Source of the DNA: Stentor coeruleus
Lineage: Eukaryota; Ciliophora; Heterotrichea; Heterotrichida; Stentoridae
Length of the DNA stretch: 45,258 nucleotides
Reading direction: 5' to 3'
Assembly: GCA_001970955.1 (NCBI GenBank)
Contig: MPUH01000573.1
Location: 1 to 45,258, forward strand
This document shows positions 31,056 through 40,162 of the stretch, piece by piece. The position numbers and the translations under genes are program-made. The stretch's first letter is position 1. The number at the start of each line of letters is the position of its first letter. The notes beneath the pieces are model-generated. The model was given only the letters and a program-made list of their open reading frames with translations. It searched no databases and was not told where the DNA came from.

Positions 31056-31901
31056 CTAAAATTTAGCCTCAGGATACCTCTCAAACCATTCATCCTTTCC
31101 TTCATCCCCACCCTCAAAGCTTGCTTCTTTATTCTTATTCTCAATGTTTAAAACAGCCACTATTTCTCATTTACCTATATAGCCTATACAATCATAAATC
31201 CCTTTTGGTTCTATATATTTTTTACTCTCTTCATATATCTTACCAAAATCCCCACTCTTATTACTCTCTATTTTACTCTTACCATCTAAATAAACCCCGC
31301 TATCATTTCCTGTCCCATGATCTTTTTACATCATACCTATTTATATCTCACATATAAAAACAAAAGCTTCATCACTTGTCATAGTAATTTCTTTAATATC
31401 TTCAATACCTTTCGTATCATATCTATAAAAATCCAAATATTCTTTTTTCTTCTCTACCAATGTCATTCCTATATCTTCACGTCTTAAAGATAACAACACA
31501 TCCATAGAATCATCAAAAAAGTATGAATTCCTTAAACAATCTAATTGAAAATTTCGACAAATTTCTTTTACGTTTTCATATGTATCATCGATTTCTTTCT
31601 CAGTTGTACATGAAAGTGAGTCTCTTATTGCTTGTAATTCTCCTAAGATATTTATGCTTAGTAATTCTATAGATCTTATAACAGTTTGAGTTTTTTCTAC
31701 GATTTTTTCTTCTAAAGATGTGATTTTGGCATCTAAGGATTTTGATCGATCAATAACATTTTTGCTTATGGCATCTGGGAGTTTTCCACAAGTGTCGTAA
31801 TGATTTTGGAAATGCGTGAAACAAAATAAAAGATTCGTGTTTGAGTTGCATTTGCAGCGAATTGTTGGCACTTTTTTACATTGGGAGTTAGAGCACTTCA
31901 T
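31056..31901 (-). CDS. Zinc-finger/coiled-coil protein (B-box-like), spliced model 266 aa
   Basis: Model exons are 31901-31352, 31321-31175 and 31159-31056. The first ~36 residues form a Cys/His cluster with spacing C-x4-C-x7-C-x-C-x8-C-x2-H-x3-H (C3, C8, C16, C18, C27, H30, H34), resembling B-box or AN1 zinc fingers. Residues ~50-130 are a probable coiled coil. The rest is acidic and not recognised. The unspliced frame stops at 31341 after 186 codons. Removing two directly adjacent 15-nt units (31337-31351 and 31322-31336) and a third intron (31160-31174) continues the frame for another 83 residues, ending ...ERYPEAKF. The extension is inference from splice signals and open frame. If only the first unit is spliced, the protein ends two codons later. 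Function unknown. Confidence 0.65.
31160..31174 (-). other. 15-nt intron (zinc-finger gene, last)
   Basis: In coding orientation it reads GTAAATGAGAAATAG, A at position 10, phase 1. It removes an in-frame TGA and joins CIGYI to VAVLNIEN. Confidence 0.7.
31322..31351 (-). other. Two abutting 15-nt intron-like units (zinc-finger gene)
   Basis: In coding orientation GTGAGATATAAATAG (31351-31337) is followed directly by GTATGATGTAAAAAG (31336-31322). Each alone fits the local intron consensus (GT, A at 10, AG). Only removal of both restores the frame, joining FVFI to YHGTGND. Confidence 0.6.
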
Positions 31902-32503
31902 TTTATTAGTGATTGATAAACTTTGAAAATATGAGAAAATGGAAGATTAAAAGGATTAAAAGAAATAGATTTTAATATATTAATAGATTGAGAATAAGGG
32001 TATAGATTGAAGAGATGTGGAGTTTTATGTTTAAAGAGATAAGGTTTTTTTTGGAATAGGAGAAGATTGTGGTTGATATAGGTTTTTATTAGAGAATATG
32101 CTAGTTTATATGAAGAAATTGTGATTTTTTTTTTATATAAATAGATGAGAGTTCTGGATAAAGAGAGACTAAATATTTTTATCTTATAAACCGCACTTTA
32201 AAGCTATTTCATTAATAAATCTCTTATAATATTCACCTTTTTCAATATTATCGTCTTAAAAATATACTAAAATTCATATTAACCTTACAAACTCAAGCAA
32301 ATTATCCACAATCCAAACTTAATATTAAAAACATATCTAAAACCCTCACGCACAAAAACCAAAATCCTATATTTTATCTAACAAAAAACCCATACTTTAT
32401 CTAACAAAATCTCATATCCTATCATAAAATTTTATAATCTAATCTAAAAATAAAAAATATCAATCAAATAACATCAACTACTAAATTACTATCTAAGACA
32501 CTT
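31902..32503. other. Intergenic region between two minus-strand genes
   Basis: The G/T-rich half (31902-32160) upstream of the zinc-finger gene changes to a C/A/T-rich half (32200-32500) downstream of RER1. ACCAAAATCCTA/AACAAAAAACCCATA-like short repeats occur at 32345-32430. No gene was seen. Confidence 0.5.
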
Positions 32504-33037
32504 TTATTTTTTATCTGATCCTCGATATTTAGCTTTTCCAATATCAAAAGGAATATATTTATGCTTGATCATATGGCCAATTTGTCTTCTCATCGTAACT
32601 ACAAACAATATAATGAAGTACATAACCAACACCGGCCAAAACACAGGCAAATCCAAAGATGTGAAAAACGTGCAGAAAAAAGCGATGCTTGTAGCTATAG
32701 TCATGTTTTTCCATAACCCAAATTCACCAAGTTTTCTTAAAAATGGTTTGAACTCATCTGTATCTCTAATTGGTAGGACAGGATTATCTAATTCTTCTTC
32801 TTCTAGATCAGCTTTAATTGGAGTTAAAAAGCGTAAGAATAGGTTAAGGATTAAAATAGCTAAACAATAGCTTATAACATGGAACCCTATATAGGTATTA
32901 CCTTTAGTCACTACAATGCGTCCACCATAGCTTACTAAGAGTACCAAGCAGAAAACCCATCTCCAAAAAATGTGAGGAATGATTTTTCCTTCGTAAGCTA
33001 AGAAAATCTGCTTTATCCTTAATAATTTCTTGTCCAT
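32504..33037 (-). CDS. RER1: RER1, Golgi-to-ER retrieval receptor, 177 aa
   Basis: This is a clear RER1 orthologue, a four-helix membrane protein of the early Golgi that returns ER membrane proteins through COPI vesicles by recognising polar residues in their transmembrane segments. Two hydrophobic pairs lie at about residues 25-67 and 112-147. Family blocks seen are FWRWVFCLVLLVSYGGRI (about 24-41), YIGFHVISYCLAILILNLF, the acidic linker ADLEEEE, the DTDEFKPFLRKLGEFGLW block, and HKYIPFDIGKAKY near the C-terminus. The length (177) is close to the usual ~190. The C-terminal DKK is basic, as expected for a COPI-interacting tail. ATG at 33037, TAA at 32504, no intron. RER1 and the Erv-like protein are both early secretory components, but they are not adjacent. 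Confidence 0.97.
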   Translation of the reverse strand: MDKKLLRIKQIFLAYEGKIIPHIFWRWVFCLVLLVSYGGRIVVTKGNTYIGFHVISYCLAILILNLFLRFLTPIKADLEEEELDNPVLPIRDTDEFKPFLRKLGEFGLWKNMTIATSIAFFCTFFTSLDLPVFWPVLVMYFIILFVVTMRRQIGHMIKHKYIPFDIGKAKYRGSDKK

Positions 33038-34148
33038 ACTTATTATTATATTTTTTAAATACGCTTAAAAGATTGGAAAGAGGATTTAAGGGTTTTTTAA
33101 GATGGGAATGAGGAATGTTGTTAAAGAATTTATAGGGATTTTTTTATGTTATTTTTGGTGGGTTTAGAATAATTGAGGAAGGCTGGGAATAAAGATTGGA
33201 ATGAAGGATTATGAGGTTGTAAGATGAATGATGAGATTTTTGGGTTTTAAGTTAATGTTAGATAATGTAAAGGTAAATATGGATTTTATTAGTATAGTAA
33301 GGTAAAGGTATATTGGGTAATTTATAAAGGCTGAGATTTTTTATATAGATGACACTGACTAAGCCTATTTTAAATAGATTTATAGGTTTATAATTTTATG
33401 ATTAAAATTTTATGGTTTATTAATAGGATAGCTTTAAAGCTTTTGTATCATTTTGTTGATTTAAGATGATGATTTGTAAGGGTATGTTTTATGATTGTTA
33501 AATTTTAGTAATGATTTAGGGGTTTATGCCGAAAAATAGTATTTTCTATGTTATGATGTTCATAAAAAACAGAATCTTTATTGATATAAGAAAAGAAGAA
33601 TCAATTGTGATCTATAATATTTTTCTTCGTTCCTAAAATCGACTTTGATAAAAAATAATTTTCTCCTCTAGTCCTTTAAATTTCCCAATAACCTAGACAC
33701 TTTTGAACATGAAAATCCATATTTTAAATGAACTAATATAATCTATAATCTTCATTATAAAATTTTCCACCAAATTTATAATTCTCACAACAGCTTCCCT
33801 TACAAAAAAACTTTCTTCATTTCTTGATTAATTTCTATTTAAATAAAAACTATATAATTTAATCTTATCATTGATAAATAATCCTAATGAAAAAATATAT
33901 CTTATAAATATTCAAAGCATATATCAAGGTTACATTCTGCTAAAATCTTAATCAAAATATAACAAACTCACCTAAAAAGTCGAAATTTCTACAAAAACAC
34001 TACAAAAAGCCTAGTCACTTACCAAAAAAAAAATTTTTCAAACTTTATCATTACATCCTTTCTTCGCCAAATCTCCCCAAACCTAATTTTCCCAATAAGC
34101 ATAAACTAAAAAAGCATACTTCCGATGCTAAATTCAATCATATTTAGT
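33038..34148. other. 1.1-kb intergenic region, no gene seen
   Basis: G/T-rich from 33060 to about 33530 (upstream of RER1), then A/T with C-rich tracts from about 33640 to 34148 (downstream of the coiled-coil gene). No frame, RNA gene or repeat was recognised. Confidence 0.5.
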
Positions 34149-35345
34149 TTAAAATATTTTTTTAGGCGACCTAAGATTAACTAAATGTGTCACCCTTCCA
34201 ATCATAACCTCAATATCATCAGTATCTAAAATATGACAAAGTTTCAAAAATGCTTCTCCTGATAAAGATTTTTTAATTTTCATATACTCTTCTAACAACC
34301 CAGTAATCCATTTCCATATTTGATGAGTACTAGGTTCTTTACTAAATGACCCAGAAGGTGAGCATTGGACAATCATATCAGCAATTTTATCAATAAGTCT
34401 TCTAGAATTTTTATACCTAGAATGATGCTGTTTTAAATGAAGAAGTTTCGAATAAAAGTCATTTGATGATGTGACTCCAACAATTTTCATAGCCTCATGA
34501 CACATAATTTTATATGAAGAATTCTCAGAACGCTCAGTTAAACCATGTTCATCTTTTTCTGGAGATTTTGTGAACCTTCTTTCAAAAATCTTAGTTTTTT
34601 TATCATAATCTTGGCTTTTAAACCCATCTGAAGCATATCGAAAATCTTTATCCATACTTCGATTTTTATGCAAATTTAATATTGTCTCTTCTTTTAATGC
34701 TAAAGTTCTTTTCATCTTATCAATAATCCCTGCTGCTTCTTTTAACTCCTTCTCTAAATTTTTCCTTTCTTCTTCAGCGAATTCATTAACTTCTCTCAAT
34801 TCCTTATTTTCCTTAATCAGCTCATTTTCTTTATCCCTAAATTTTTTAACCAAAACCTGGCTTTCCTCAAAAGCTTTCAATCCAGCTTCTTTTTCATATA
34901 CAATCTTCAATATTTCCTTATCTTTTTTATATATAATTTCATTAAGTGATGTCACTTTATTCTGTAAGCCATAATTCAAGTTTTTTAGCTCAGATATTTC
35001 CTTATCTTTATCCTTAAGTCTTTTTTCAAGACTTTCTTCATTCAACTGCATTTCATTTATCCTCCCTTTTAACTCGCTTAGATCATTTTCCCCAAGCGGG
35101 TTAATTTCTACTGAATTTTGTGTGTATGAATTCCAATGTTCAGACCTTGGCCCATTATCTGATGGTGTTGAATAATTAAATTCTTTTTTATAATAATCTT
35201 CTTCATATGAGTTATTAGAATTTATAGTATCACTAGGGTCCTATATGAAAATTACTTCTTCAGTTAGAGAATTACCTATTCTTTTTAAAGTCTCGCGAAT
35301 ATCTGCGAGTTTGTTTTGGATTCTAGGGTTTTCCATGCCTTCCAT
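34149..35345 (-). CDS. Coiled-coil protein with conserved-looking C-terminal domain (two exons), 393 aa
   Basis: Exon 1 (35345-35256, 30 codons from ATG) and exon 2 (35240-34149) join across a 15-nt phase-0 intron. After a Ser/Asn-rich stretch (about 30-80), residues ~85-235 form a long, highly charged coiled coil with heptads of Leu/Ile (EKRLKDKDKEISELKNLNYG and following). Residues ~275-385 look globular and helical (MCHEAMKIVGV, YSKLLHLKQHHSRYKNSRRL, IWKWITGLLEEYMKIKK). The layout resembles centrosomal/basal-body coiled-coil proteins such as CEP70, but I cannot confirm this; treat it as a hypothesis. Exon 2 contains in-frame ATGs (for example at 35051), yet the frame-preserving intron and an upstream ATG support the longer form. 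It starts 53 bp downstream of the Rpn12 stop. Confidence 0.8.
35241..35255 (-). other. 15-nt intron (coiled-coil gene)
   Basis: In coding orientation it reads GTAATTTTCATATAG, A at position 10, phase 0. It joins NSLTEE to DPSDTINS; retained, it ends in an in-frame TAG. Confidence 0.88.
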
Positions 35346-35398
35346 TTATTAAAAAAAAATTTTTTCTTTGCATATTTCGTCATAGGTAATGATAACTA

Positions 35399-36202
35399 TT
35401 AAACTATTCTTTCTAGTTCTATTGCGTAGTTTAAAGCTTGATTGATTAGTTGCCATTTAGGGATTTCATGGGTTTTCTTTTCGTTACTTTTAATAAGAAG
35501 CTCGTTGTTGTCAATTCTCCATATGTCTTTACCTGATCTTTCGGCATAGGCTTGGAGAAAAGCTGTGAGTTCAGAATGATTGTTTAGTTTGAGAAGCTGG
35601 CATGCACCTTCAACTGAGAGTTTTTCATAAGCTTTTTCGAAACTCGAAGCGATCTCAAAGCGGATTGTGTCTGAAATTCTGTTGATAAAAAAGTCGAACT
35701 CACTAGATGGTGAGTGATTTTTAGCTGAAAGGACCTCTTGGTAATTTCCCTCCATAAAAAACTGTTCAAGTGTCACAGCGAACTGTATATATTTGTTTTC
35801 CGTATATAAATTCCAAGGCACAGACTCAAGCTCAGAGTGAAATTCCTCTATCTTATTATAAGAAAGTAGGTATGTCAAATAAAGGCCCCAGATTTTCCAT
35901 TGGTCTTCACTATCCTTAAGAATCTCGCTATAATCTTGATATAGATTAGTGAGTATTTCAAAGCATTGTTCAATCCCAGTGAAATCTGCACATTTTATAT
36001 AACACTTCAAAGCTGATTCAAAAAAATCCCTAATCCCTTTAAGCTCAAATTCATTTTTCACAGCAGATGGGGGCATTGAAGGTACCTGTATAGCGACTTG
36101 CCACAATGAATTGACAATATTTAAAAGATCAGGAGGAGGGTTTGGAACGCTAAGGTTCAGTTCTAAAGTTGAAGTCCCTTGTTTCAATGCTAGAAGCGAC
36201 AT
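35399..36202 (-). CDS. RPN12: 26S proteasome lid subunit Rpn12 (PSMD8), 267 aa
   Basis: Rpn12 is a lid component of the 19S regulatory particle, the last subunit to join during lid assembly. Diagnostic blocks include LYLTYLLSYNKIEEFHSELE (about residues 107-126), TLEQFFMEGNYQEVLSAK (about 143-160), the CSN8/PSMD8 helical region FFINRISDTIRFEIASSFEKAYEKLS, and the C-terminal helix ending LERIV, matching the family's conserved ...LExIV tail that mediates lid closure. The length agrees with human PSMD8 core and yeast Rpn12 (about 270). ATG at 36202, TAA at 35399, no intron. It is divergent from the CNB-domain gene with only 26 bp between the probable start codons, so the two must share a promoter region or overlap each other's 5' ends. 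Confidence 0.95.
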   Translation of the reverse strand: MSLLALKQGTSTLELNLSVPNPPPDLLNIVNSLWQVAIQVPSMPPSAVKNEFELKGIRDFFESALKCYIKCADFTGIEQCFEILTNLYQDYSEILKDSEDQWKIWGLYLTYLLSYNKIEEFHSELESVPWNLYTENKYIQFAVTLEQFFMEGNYQEVLSAKNHSPSSEFDFFINRISDTIRFEIASSFEKAYEKLSVEGACQLLKLNNHSELTAFLQAYAERSGKDIWRIDNNELLIKSNEKKTHEIPKWQLINQALNYAIELERIV

Positions 36203-36228
36203 TTATATGGAATAAGCAAACAGTTTTC

Positions 36229-37419
36229 ATGGTTTCTTTAATACAAGATCTTAACAAAGCCTTAAGACTTTTTGGAAATTCTTATAAGAATCAGGACGAA
36301 TTAGAGTTTTTAGCTCACTTTTTAGCCCAGTTTGAGAATATCGGCCGCTATTTGAATAATTTCACAATGCAACAAAGGATTAAAATTATCGACAGTTTCA
36401 ATTTATTGGAATTCTCAGCAGGACAGGTTATTTTCCGTAAAGGCGACTTAAGTTCTCATTATTATTTTGTCCTTGAAGGGGTTATTGAAGCTTTTAATGA
36501 ACAAAGAGATGGCACATGCAAACTTGTAGGGAAAATAACTTGTGGTAAAGCATTAGGGGAAATCGGTATATTAAGGAATCAACCAAGATCATTAACTTGT
36601 ATAGCAAAGACTAAAGGTTGGTATTTATCTTTATGTAATGAAGAATTCATGTCTTTACTCGCATCTCATATGTTTAAAGCTTTAGACCAGAAAATTCAAT
36701 TTATAGAGACTTACTTTCCTAATGTTAAAAAATTAACTACTGTACAGAAACAAAGAATCGCTTATGCTATGGCCAGCTTCTCATGTAGTCGTGGCCAAGT
36801 AATTTCAATACAAAAAGAATTCCTTCATAGCCTTTATTTCATTAATGAGGGAGAACTTATAGTAACCTTAATATCTGAAAAAAATCTTAAATCAATGACT
36901 TTAAAGCTTGCACCAGGGAATATTATTGGAGAAGAATGTGTGTTTTTTAATGTAAATCTTATGTATAATATCAGTGTATCTTCAGAATATGCACATATCT
37001 ATACATTACAGAAAAAAGACTTGCTTATTCTTCTTCCTTCTGAAACTTTGGAAGTGTGGAAGAATAATTATAAAGCAAAAGTTAAAAGTAGGGGACAGCT
37101 TATTGAAGGTCTTGGTCATAATCTTCAAGTTAATGTTATGAAGAATATGAGTTTAACACATTTTGCTTTAGCATCGAGTTATGCGAAAAAAAGATTGGAT
37201 ATGATTAAAAGACGTAATGAAGTTACGATAAGTATTGATAATGAAGAAAAGTCGGGAATTATTGGTAAAATGCTTAAGGAGTTTAGTCCTGCTGCGGTGA
37301 TGCTTCAGGGTAAAATTGCTGCTAAAAAGATAAGAAGACTTAGTTTAGGGAATGGATTTGGGTTTAAGAATGGTGCTAGGTCTAGAGAAAAGCTGAGGTT
37401 TAATATAAGTATGATATAA
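36229..37419 (+). CDS. Protein with two cyclic-nucleotide-binding-type domains, 396 aa
   Basis: Two tandem CNB folds (about residues 45-155 and 165-285) resemble the regulatory subunit of PKA/PKG, but no kinase or channel domain is attached. The first phosphate-binding cassette keeps the key pair Glu111 (GEIGIL) and Arg120 (PRSLT), so it could bind cAMP or cGMP. The second (GEECVFF, about 234) lacks the Arg and looks non-binding. The C-terminal ~110 residues are basic and helical (KKRLDMIKRRNE, GKIAAKKIRRLSL). There is no PKA-R dimerisation domain or inhibitor sequence. The start is ambiguous: an in-frame ATG at 36187 would overlap the Rpn12 coding start by 16 bp, and ATG 36229 avoids this. 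Likely role: a nucleotide-sensing adaptor; partner unknown. Confidence 0.87.
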   Translation: MVSLIQDLNKALRLFGNSYKNQDELEFLAHFLAQFENIGRYLNNFTMQQRIKIIDSFNLLEFSAGQVIFRKGDLSSHYYFVLEGVIEAFNEQRDGTCKLVGKITCGKALGEIGILRNQPRSLTCIAKTKGWYLSLCNEEFMSLLASHMFKALDQKIQFIETYFPNVKKLTTVQKQRIAYAMASFSCSRGQVISIQKEFLHSLYFINEGELIVTLISEKNLKSMTLKLAPGNIIGEECVFFNVNLMYNISVSSEYAHIYTLQKKDLLILLPSETLEVWKNNYKAKVKSRGQLIEGLGHNLQVNVMKNMSLTHFALASSYAKKRLDMIKRRNEVTISIDNEEKSGIIGKMLKEFSPAAVMLQGKIAAKKIRRLSLGNGFGFKNGARSREKLRFNISMI

Positions 37420-37557
37420 AAGTGGAATTTTTTTTAATGGGGTTAAGCTTACAGTTTTTGGTATTATGAAATATGTAGCTTGTGGATTGAAGGTTTTGGG
37501 TTTGGCGGGTGCTGAAAATATTATAGCAATCTGAAAATTATCATATCAAAATAAATA

Positions 37558-38376
37558 ATGGGAAACATATGCAGACATCAGTCAAATACACAACCTTCAA
37601 GACCACGAAGGAAAATATCTGTATCTGAAATTCCAATCATCGAACAAGAAAAAATTTCCATCCTAAACGAATATCTTTTATACGATATCGGGGAAAAGTC
37701 TAATTATATATCTTTCAAAGACTACCATACAACTCATTCTCCACTTATTATAGAAACTTTATTTACAATCCAAAAAGACTCTTTAAAATTCTTCCAAGAT
37801 CCAATAACCCACATGTATTGCTTATCTTTTTTCTATGACTCTAAATGTGAAATCGATATCACATTATATTTTTTTGTTAAAGAGTATATAGAAGTTGCTA
37901 CAAGTCAAAAATATTTTTATATAGACAATGAAAGAACTCCTAGCCCAATAACTTTACATGCCTATCCTGGAAACTCGGTATATACAAAAATTATGGCAAT
38001 GTTGGATTTGTCTTTATTTTCAGAGAGTGAATTGAAATTTGCAAATAAAATTATGATTCCTCTTGTTGTTTTTATGAGGAATGAAACTTTTAGTTTACTT
38101 TTGTATATGAAATTAGAAGGGACAAATGTTATAAAGGTAAGAGAAATTTTTGATAATATGGAGGATACATATGAAATACTTGATGTTTTTTTAACTGATA
38201 ATGATGTATGTTCAGTATGTTTGAATAACCCAAAAACAATGATGTTGTTTCCTTGTCGCCATGTGTGTTTGTGTGAGAGCTGTTTGAATTTTATGATGAA
38301 TCGTAATCATAAGTGCCCGATATGTAGGTCGGCTATAAGATTTGGATATAAAATATATAAAGATATGAATTGTTAG
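37558..38376 (+). CDS. MGRN1/LOG2-type RING E3 ubiquitin ligase, N-myristoylated, 272 aa
   Basis: The protein starts MGNICR, a strong N-myristoylation context with Cys5 available for palmitoylation, so it probably sits on membranes. Residues ~60-200 match the MGRN1/RNF157/LOG2 substrate-binding region (SLKFFQD..., CEIDITLYFF and a Pro-rich AYPGNS stretch). A C-terminal C3HC4 RING follows: C218, C221, C233, H235, C239, C242, C253, C256 (CSVC...FPCRHVCLCESC...CPIC). All zinc ligands are present. In animals and plants this family ubiquitinates membrane receptors and transporters and often acts through ESCRT factors; the substrate here is unknown. It is half the length of human MGRN1, mainly by lacking the long C-terminal tail. 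It follows the CNB gene by 138 bp in the same direction. Confidence 0.9.
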   Translation: MGNICRHQSNTQPSRPRRKISVSEIPIIEQEKISILNEYLLYDIGEKSNYISFKDYHTTHSPLIIETLFTIQKDSLKFFQDPITHMYCLSFFYDSKCEIDITLYFFVKEYIEVATSQKYFYIDNERTPSPITLHAYPGNSVYTKIMAMLDLSLFSESELKFANKIMIPLVVFMRNETFSLLLYMKLEGTNVIKVREIFDNMEDTYEILDVFLTDNDVCSVCLNNPKTMMLFPCRHVCLCESCLNFMMNRNHKCPICRSAIRFGYKIYKDMNC

Positions 38377-38611
38377 TATTGCATTTAGAGTTTTTTATGA
38401 TCTCGGCTAAGGTGAATTTTTTTTATAAGGTTTGACATAATGTTCTAAATGTTTTATAAAATAATTTTTAATTAGAATTTTCATAGGATAAGTTTTTTAA
38501 GACTTTTTTGATAGATAAATATAAAAAGATACAATGAAAAGCGTGTGTGTTTCTCAAAGAATTTTGTTATGAAGAAATATTAGGCTAATACACTTAATTT
38601 ATTTAACTATG

Positions 38612-40162
38612 CTAATAAAAAACTCTATCTCTATGGGATGAAGATAACCAACTAATAACCGAGATCTCAGTTTCATCATCACCAATAACCATTTCATACA
38701 TAAACAAAGTGACACAATCAGAAAAATTTGTATATCCTGTATCATTAGGATCTATAGTTGCTAATAATCTATCAAACCTATCCTCCATTCCCATATTAAC
38801 AACCATTTTCCTAAACTCTTCTGTTGTGAGTATTCCATCTTCATCTGTATCCATAGCTGAAAACTCATTCCAAAGAGGACCGATATATGCTTCATGGGCA
38901 AGTAGATCATAACTTAATATAAAATTCTGTATTTCATTATAAGTTGCATCTGTTTTGTTCATAATCAACTTATTCCTCCTACCTGCTACCAATCTAAAAG
39001 ACTGTTCTTCAAGTAAAGTTTTAAGGTTTCCTATCATAAACTCAGCTTCGTTCTGAGAATACATCGAAACTATTATTGTTGCCCATTCATCATCATCTAA
39101 AACCCCATTTAATTTCTCTTTAAGCAAATTATTCAATTCCATTTCTCTCATAAACGGGTTCCTTTGCTGCAGTTTCGCTTTAAGCAATTGCTTCATGTTT
39201 TCTTTTAGTTTATCAAAATTTTGTTGATACTCTTCATTTATCCGATTGTTTAGTATTTTTGAAAACAAAAGCACTTCTGAATCTTCATGTTCATATTTTT
39301 CTATAGCTTTTAATATAATAAGTGACCATTCAGATATAAGGTTTTTAAGTCCATATTTTTGACTTAGGTATGTATAAAGATATTGATCCATAGTTTCTCG
39401 AGGTTGACAATCTTCATAGCATTTCGCATCAAATTTCGTTTTAGTCACATAAATATCTTCTATATAATCTTTTAATTGTTTTATAGTTATTTCTCTTGTA
39501 ATACTTGATCTTGGTTTTACAGGTTGTTTTTTAGGTTGGGTTTGTTTAGGAATTATATTTTTTTTCTCAATATTTGGTTTTAAAGCTGGCATTGAAGCAC
39601 TTGCTGCTAGTTTTTTTGTTGGGACTGTACGAAGAGGTTTTTCTCTAACTGGTCGACTTTTTGCTAGAAGTTGTTCTACTGTTATTAATAACTCGTTATG
39701 CTTGAATTCTAAGGTTTGGTTTTCAGCTTTGAGAATCTCGATTTTTTCTATTTCTTTTGAGTTCTCTTGTGATGAGCGTTGCTTTTCTAGTTGGCTCATG
39801 CTGTTTCGTTTTAGAATTGGAGCTTTTTCTATAGATTTTTCAATTGACTTTTCTGACTTTTCACTATCTTTTAGTTTGCATTGTAGGAAGTCATTTATGG
39901 TTTCTTGAGCATTAAGAGCTTTAAAAGTTTGTTCGACTACAATACATAAACCGGTAAAGAGCTCTTGGACCATTTCAGTAAGTTTGGACTCTTGGTTGCT
40001 AGAGATTTGTAAAAGCTTTTGACCAAAAAACTTCCAAAATGAATAAGCAAGTTTAGGGTCTCCAGATTTAGTTGCTGAATATCGTATGTTAAGTTCTTGT
40101 GAAATGTCTTCACTGAATATTTCAAGGTATTGGAACTCTAAGGTTTCTAAGAGTTGCTCCAT
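38612..40162 (-). CDS. EF-hand coiled-coil protein, 516 aa
   Basis: This is a single-exon gene. The N-terminal ~100 residues are helical. Residues ~100-230 are a low-complexity, charged coiled coil (Ser/Glu/Lys-rich, then a Pro/Lys/Gln linker). Residues ~225-400 are a helical domain with motifs such as QLKDYIEDIYVTKTKFDAKC and MDQYLYTYLSQKYGL, which I have a vague impression of from ciliate proteins but cannot name. At about 437-448 there is a canonical EF-hand loop (DTDEDGILTTEE), and at about 470 a second (DPNDTGYTNFSD) with Asp at position 12. The pair at the C-terminus suggests calcium control of a helical scaffold, plausibly cytoskeletal or ciliary. Convergent with the RING gene (235 bp between stops). 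Confidence 0.82.
   Translation of the reverse strand: MEQLLETLEFQYLEIFSEDISQELNIRYSATKSGDPKLAYSFWKFFGQKLLQISSNQESKLTEMVQELFTGLCIVVEQTFKALNAQETINDFLQCKLKDSEKSEKSIEKSIEKAPILKRNSMSQLEKQRSSQENSKEIEKIEILKAENQTLEFKHNELLITVEQLLAKSRPVREKPLRTVPTKKLAASASMPALKPNIEKKNIIPKQTQPKKQPVKPRSSITREITIKQLKDYIEDIYVTKTKFDAKCYEDCQPRETMDQYLYTYLSQKYGLKNLISEWSLIILKAIEKYEHEDSEVLLFSKILNNRINEEYQQNFDKLKENMKQLLKAKLQQRNPFMREMELNNLLKEKLNGVLDDDEWATIIVSMYSQNEAEFMIGNLKTLLEEQSFRLVAGRRNKLIMNKTDATYNEIQNFILSYDLLAHEAYIGPLWNEFSAMDTDEDGILTTEEFRKMVVNMGMEDRFDRLLATIDPNDTGYTNFSDCVTLFMYEMVIGDDETEISVISWLSSSHRDRVFY

Noticed and set aside
31121..31357. 78-codon + strand frame
   Set aside because: Antisense shadow of the spliced zinc-finger gene.
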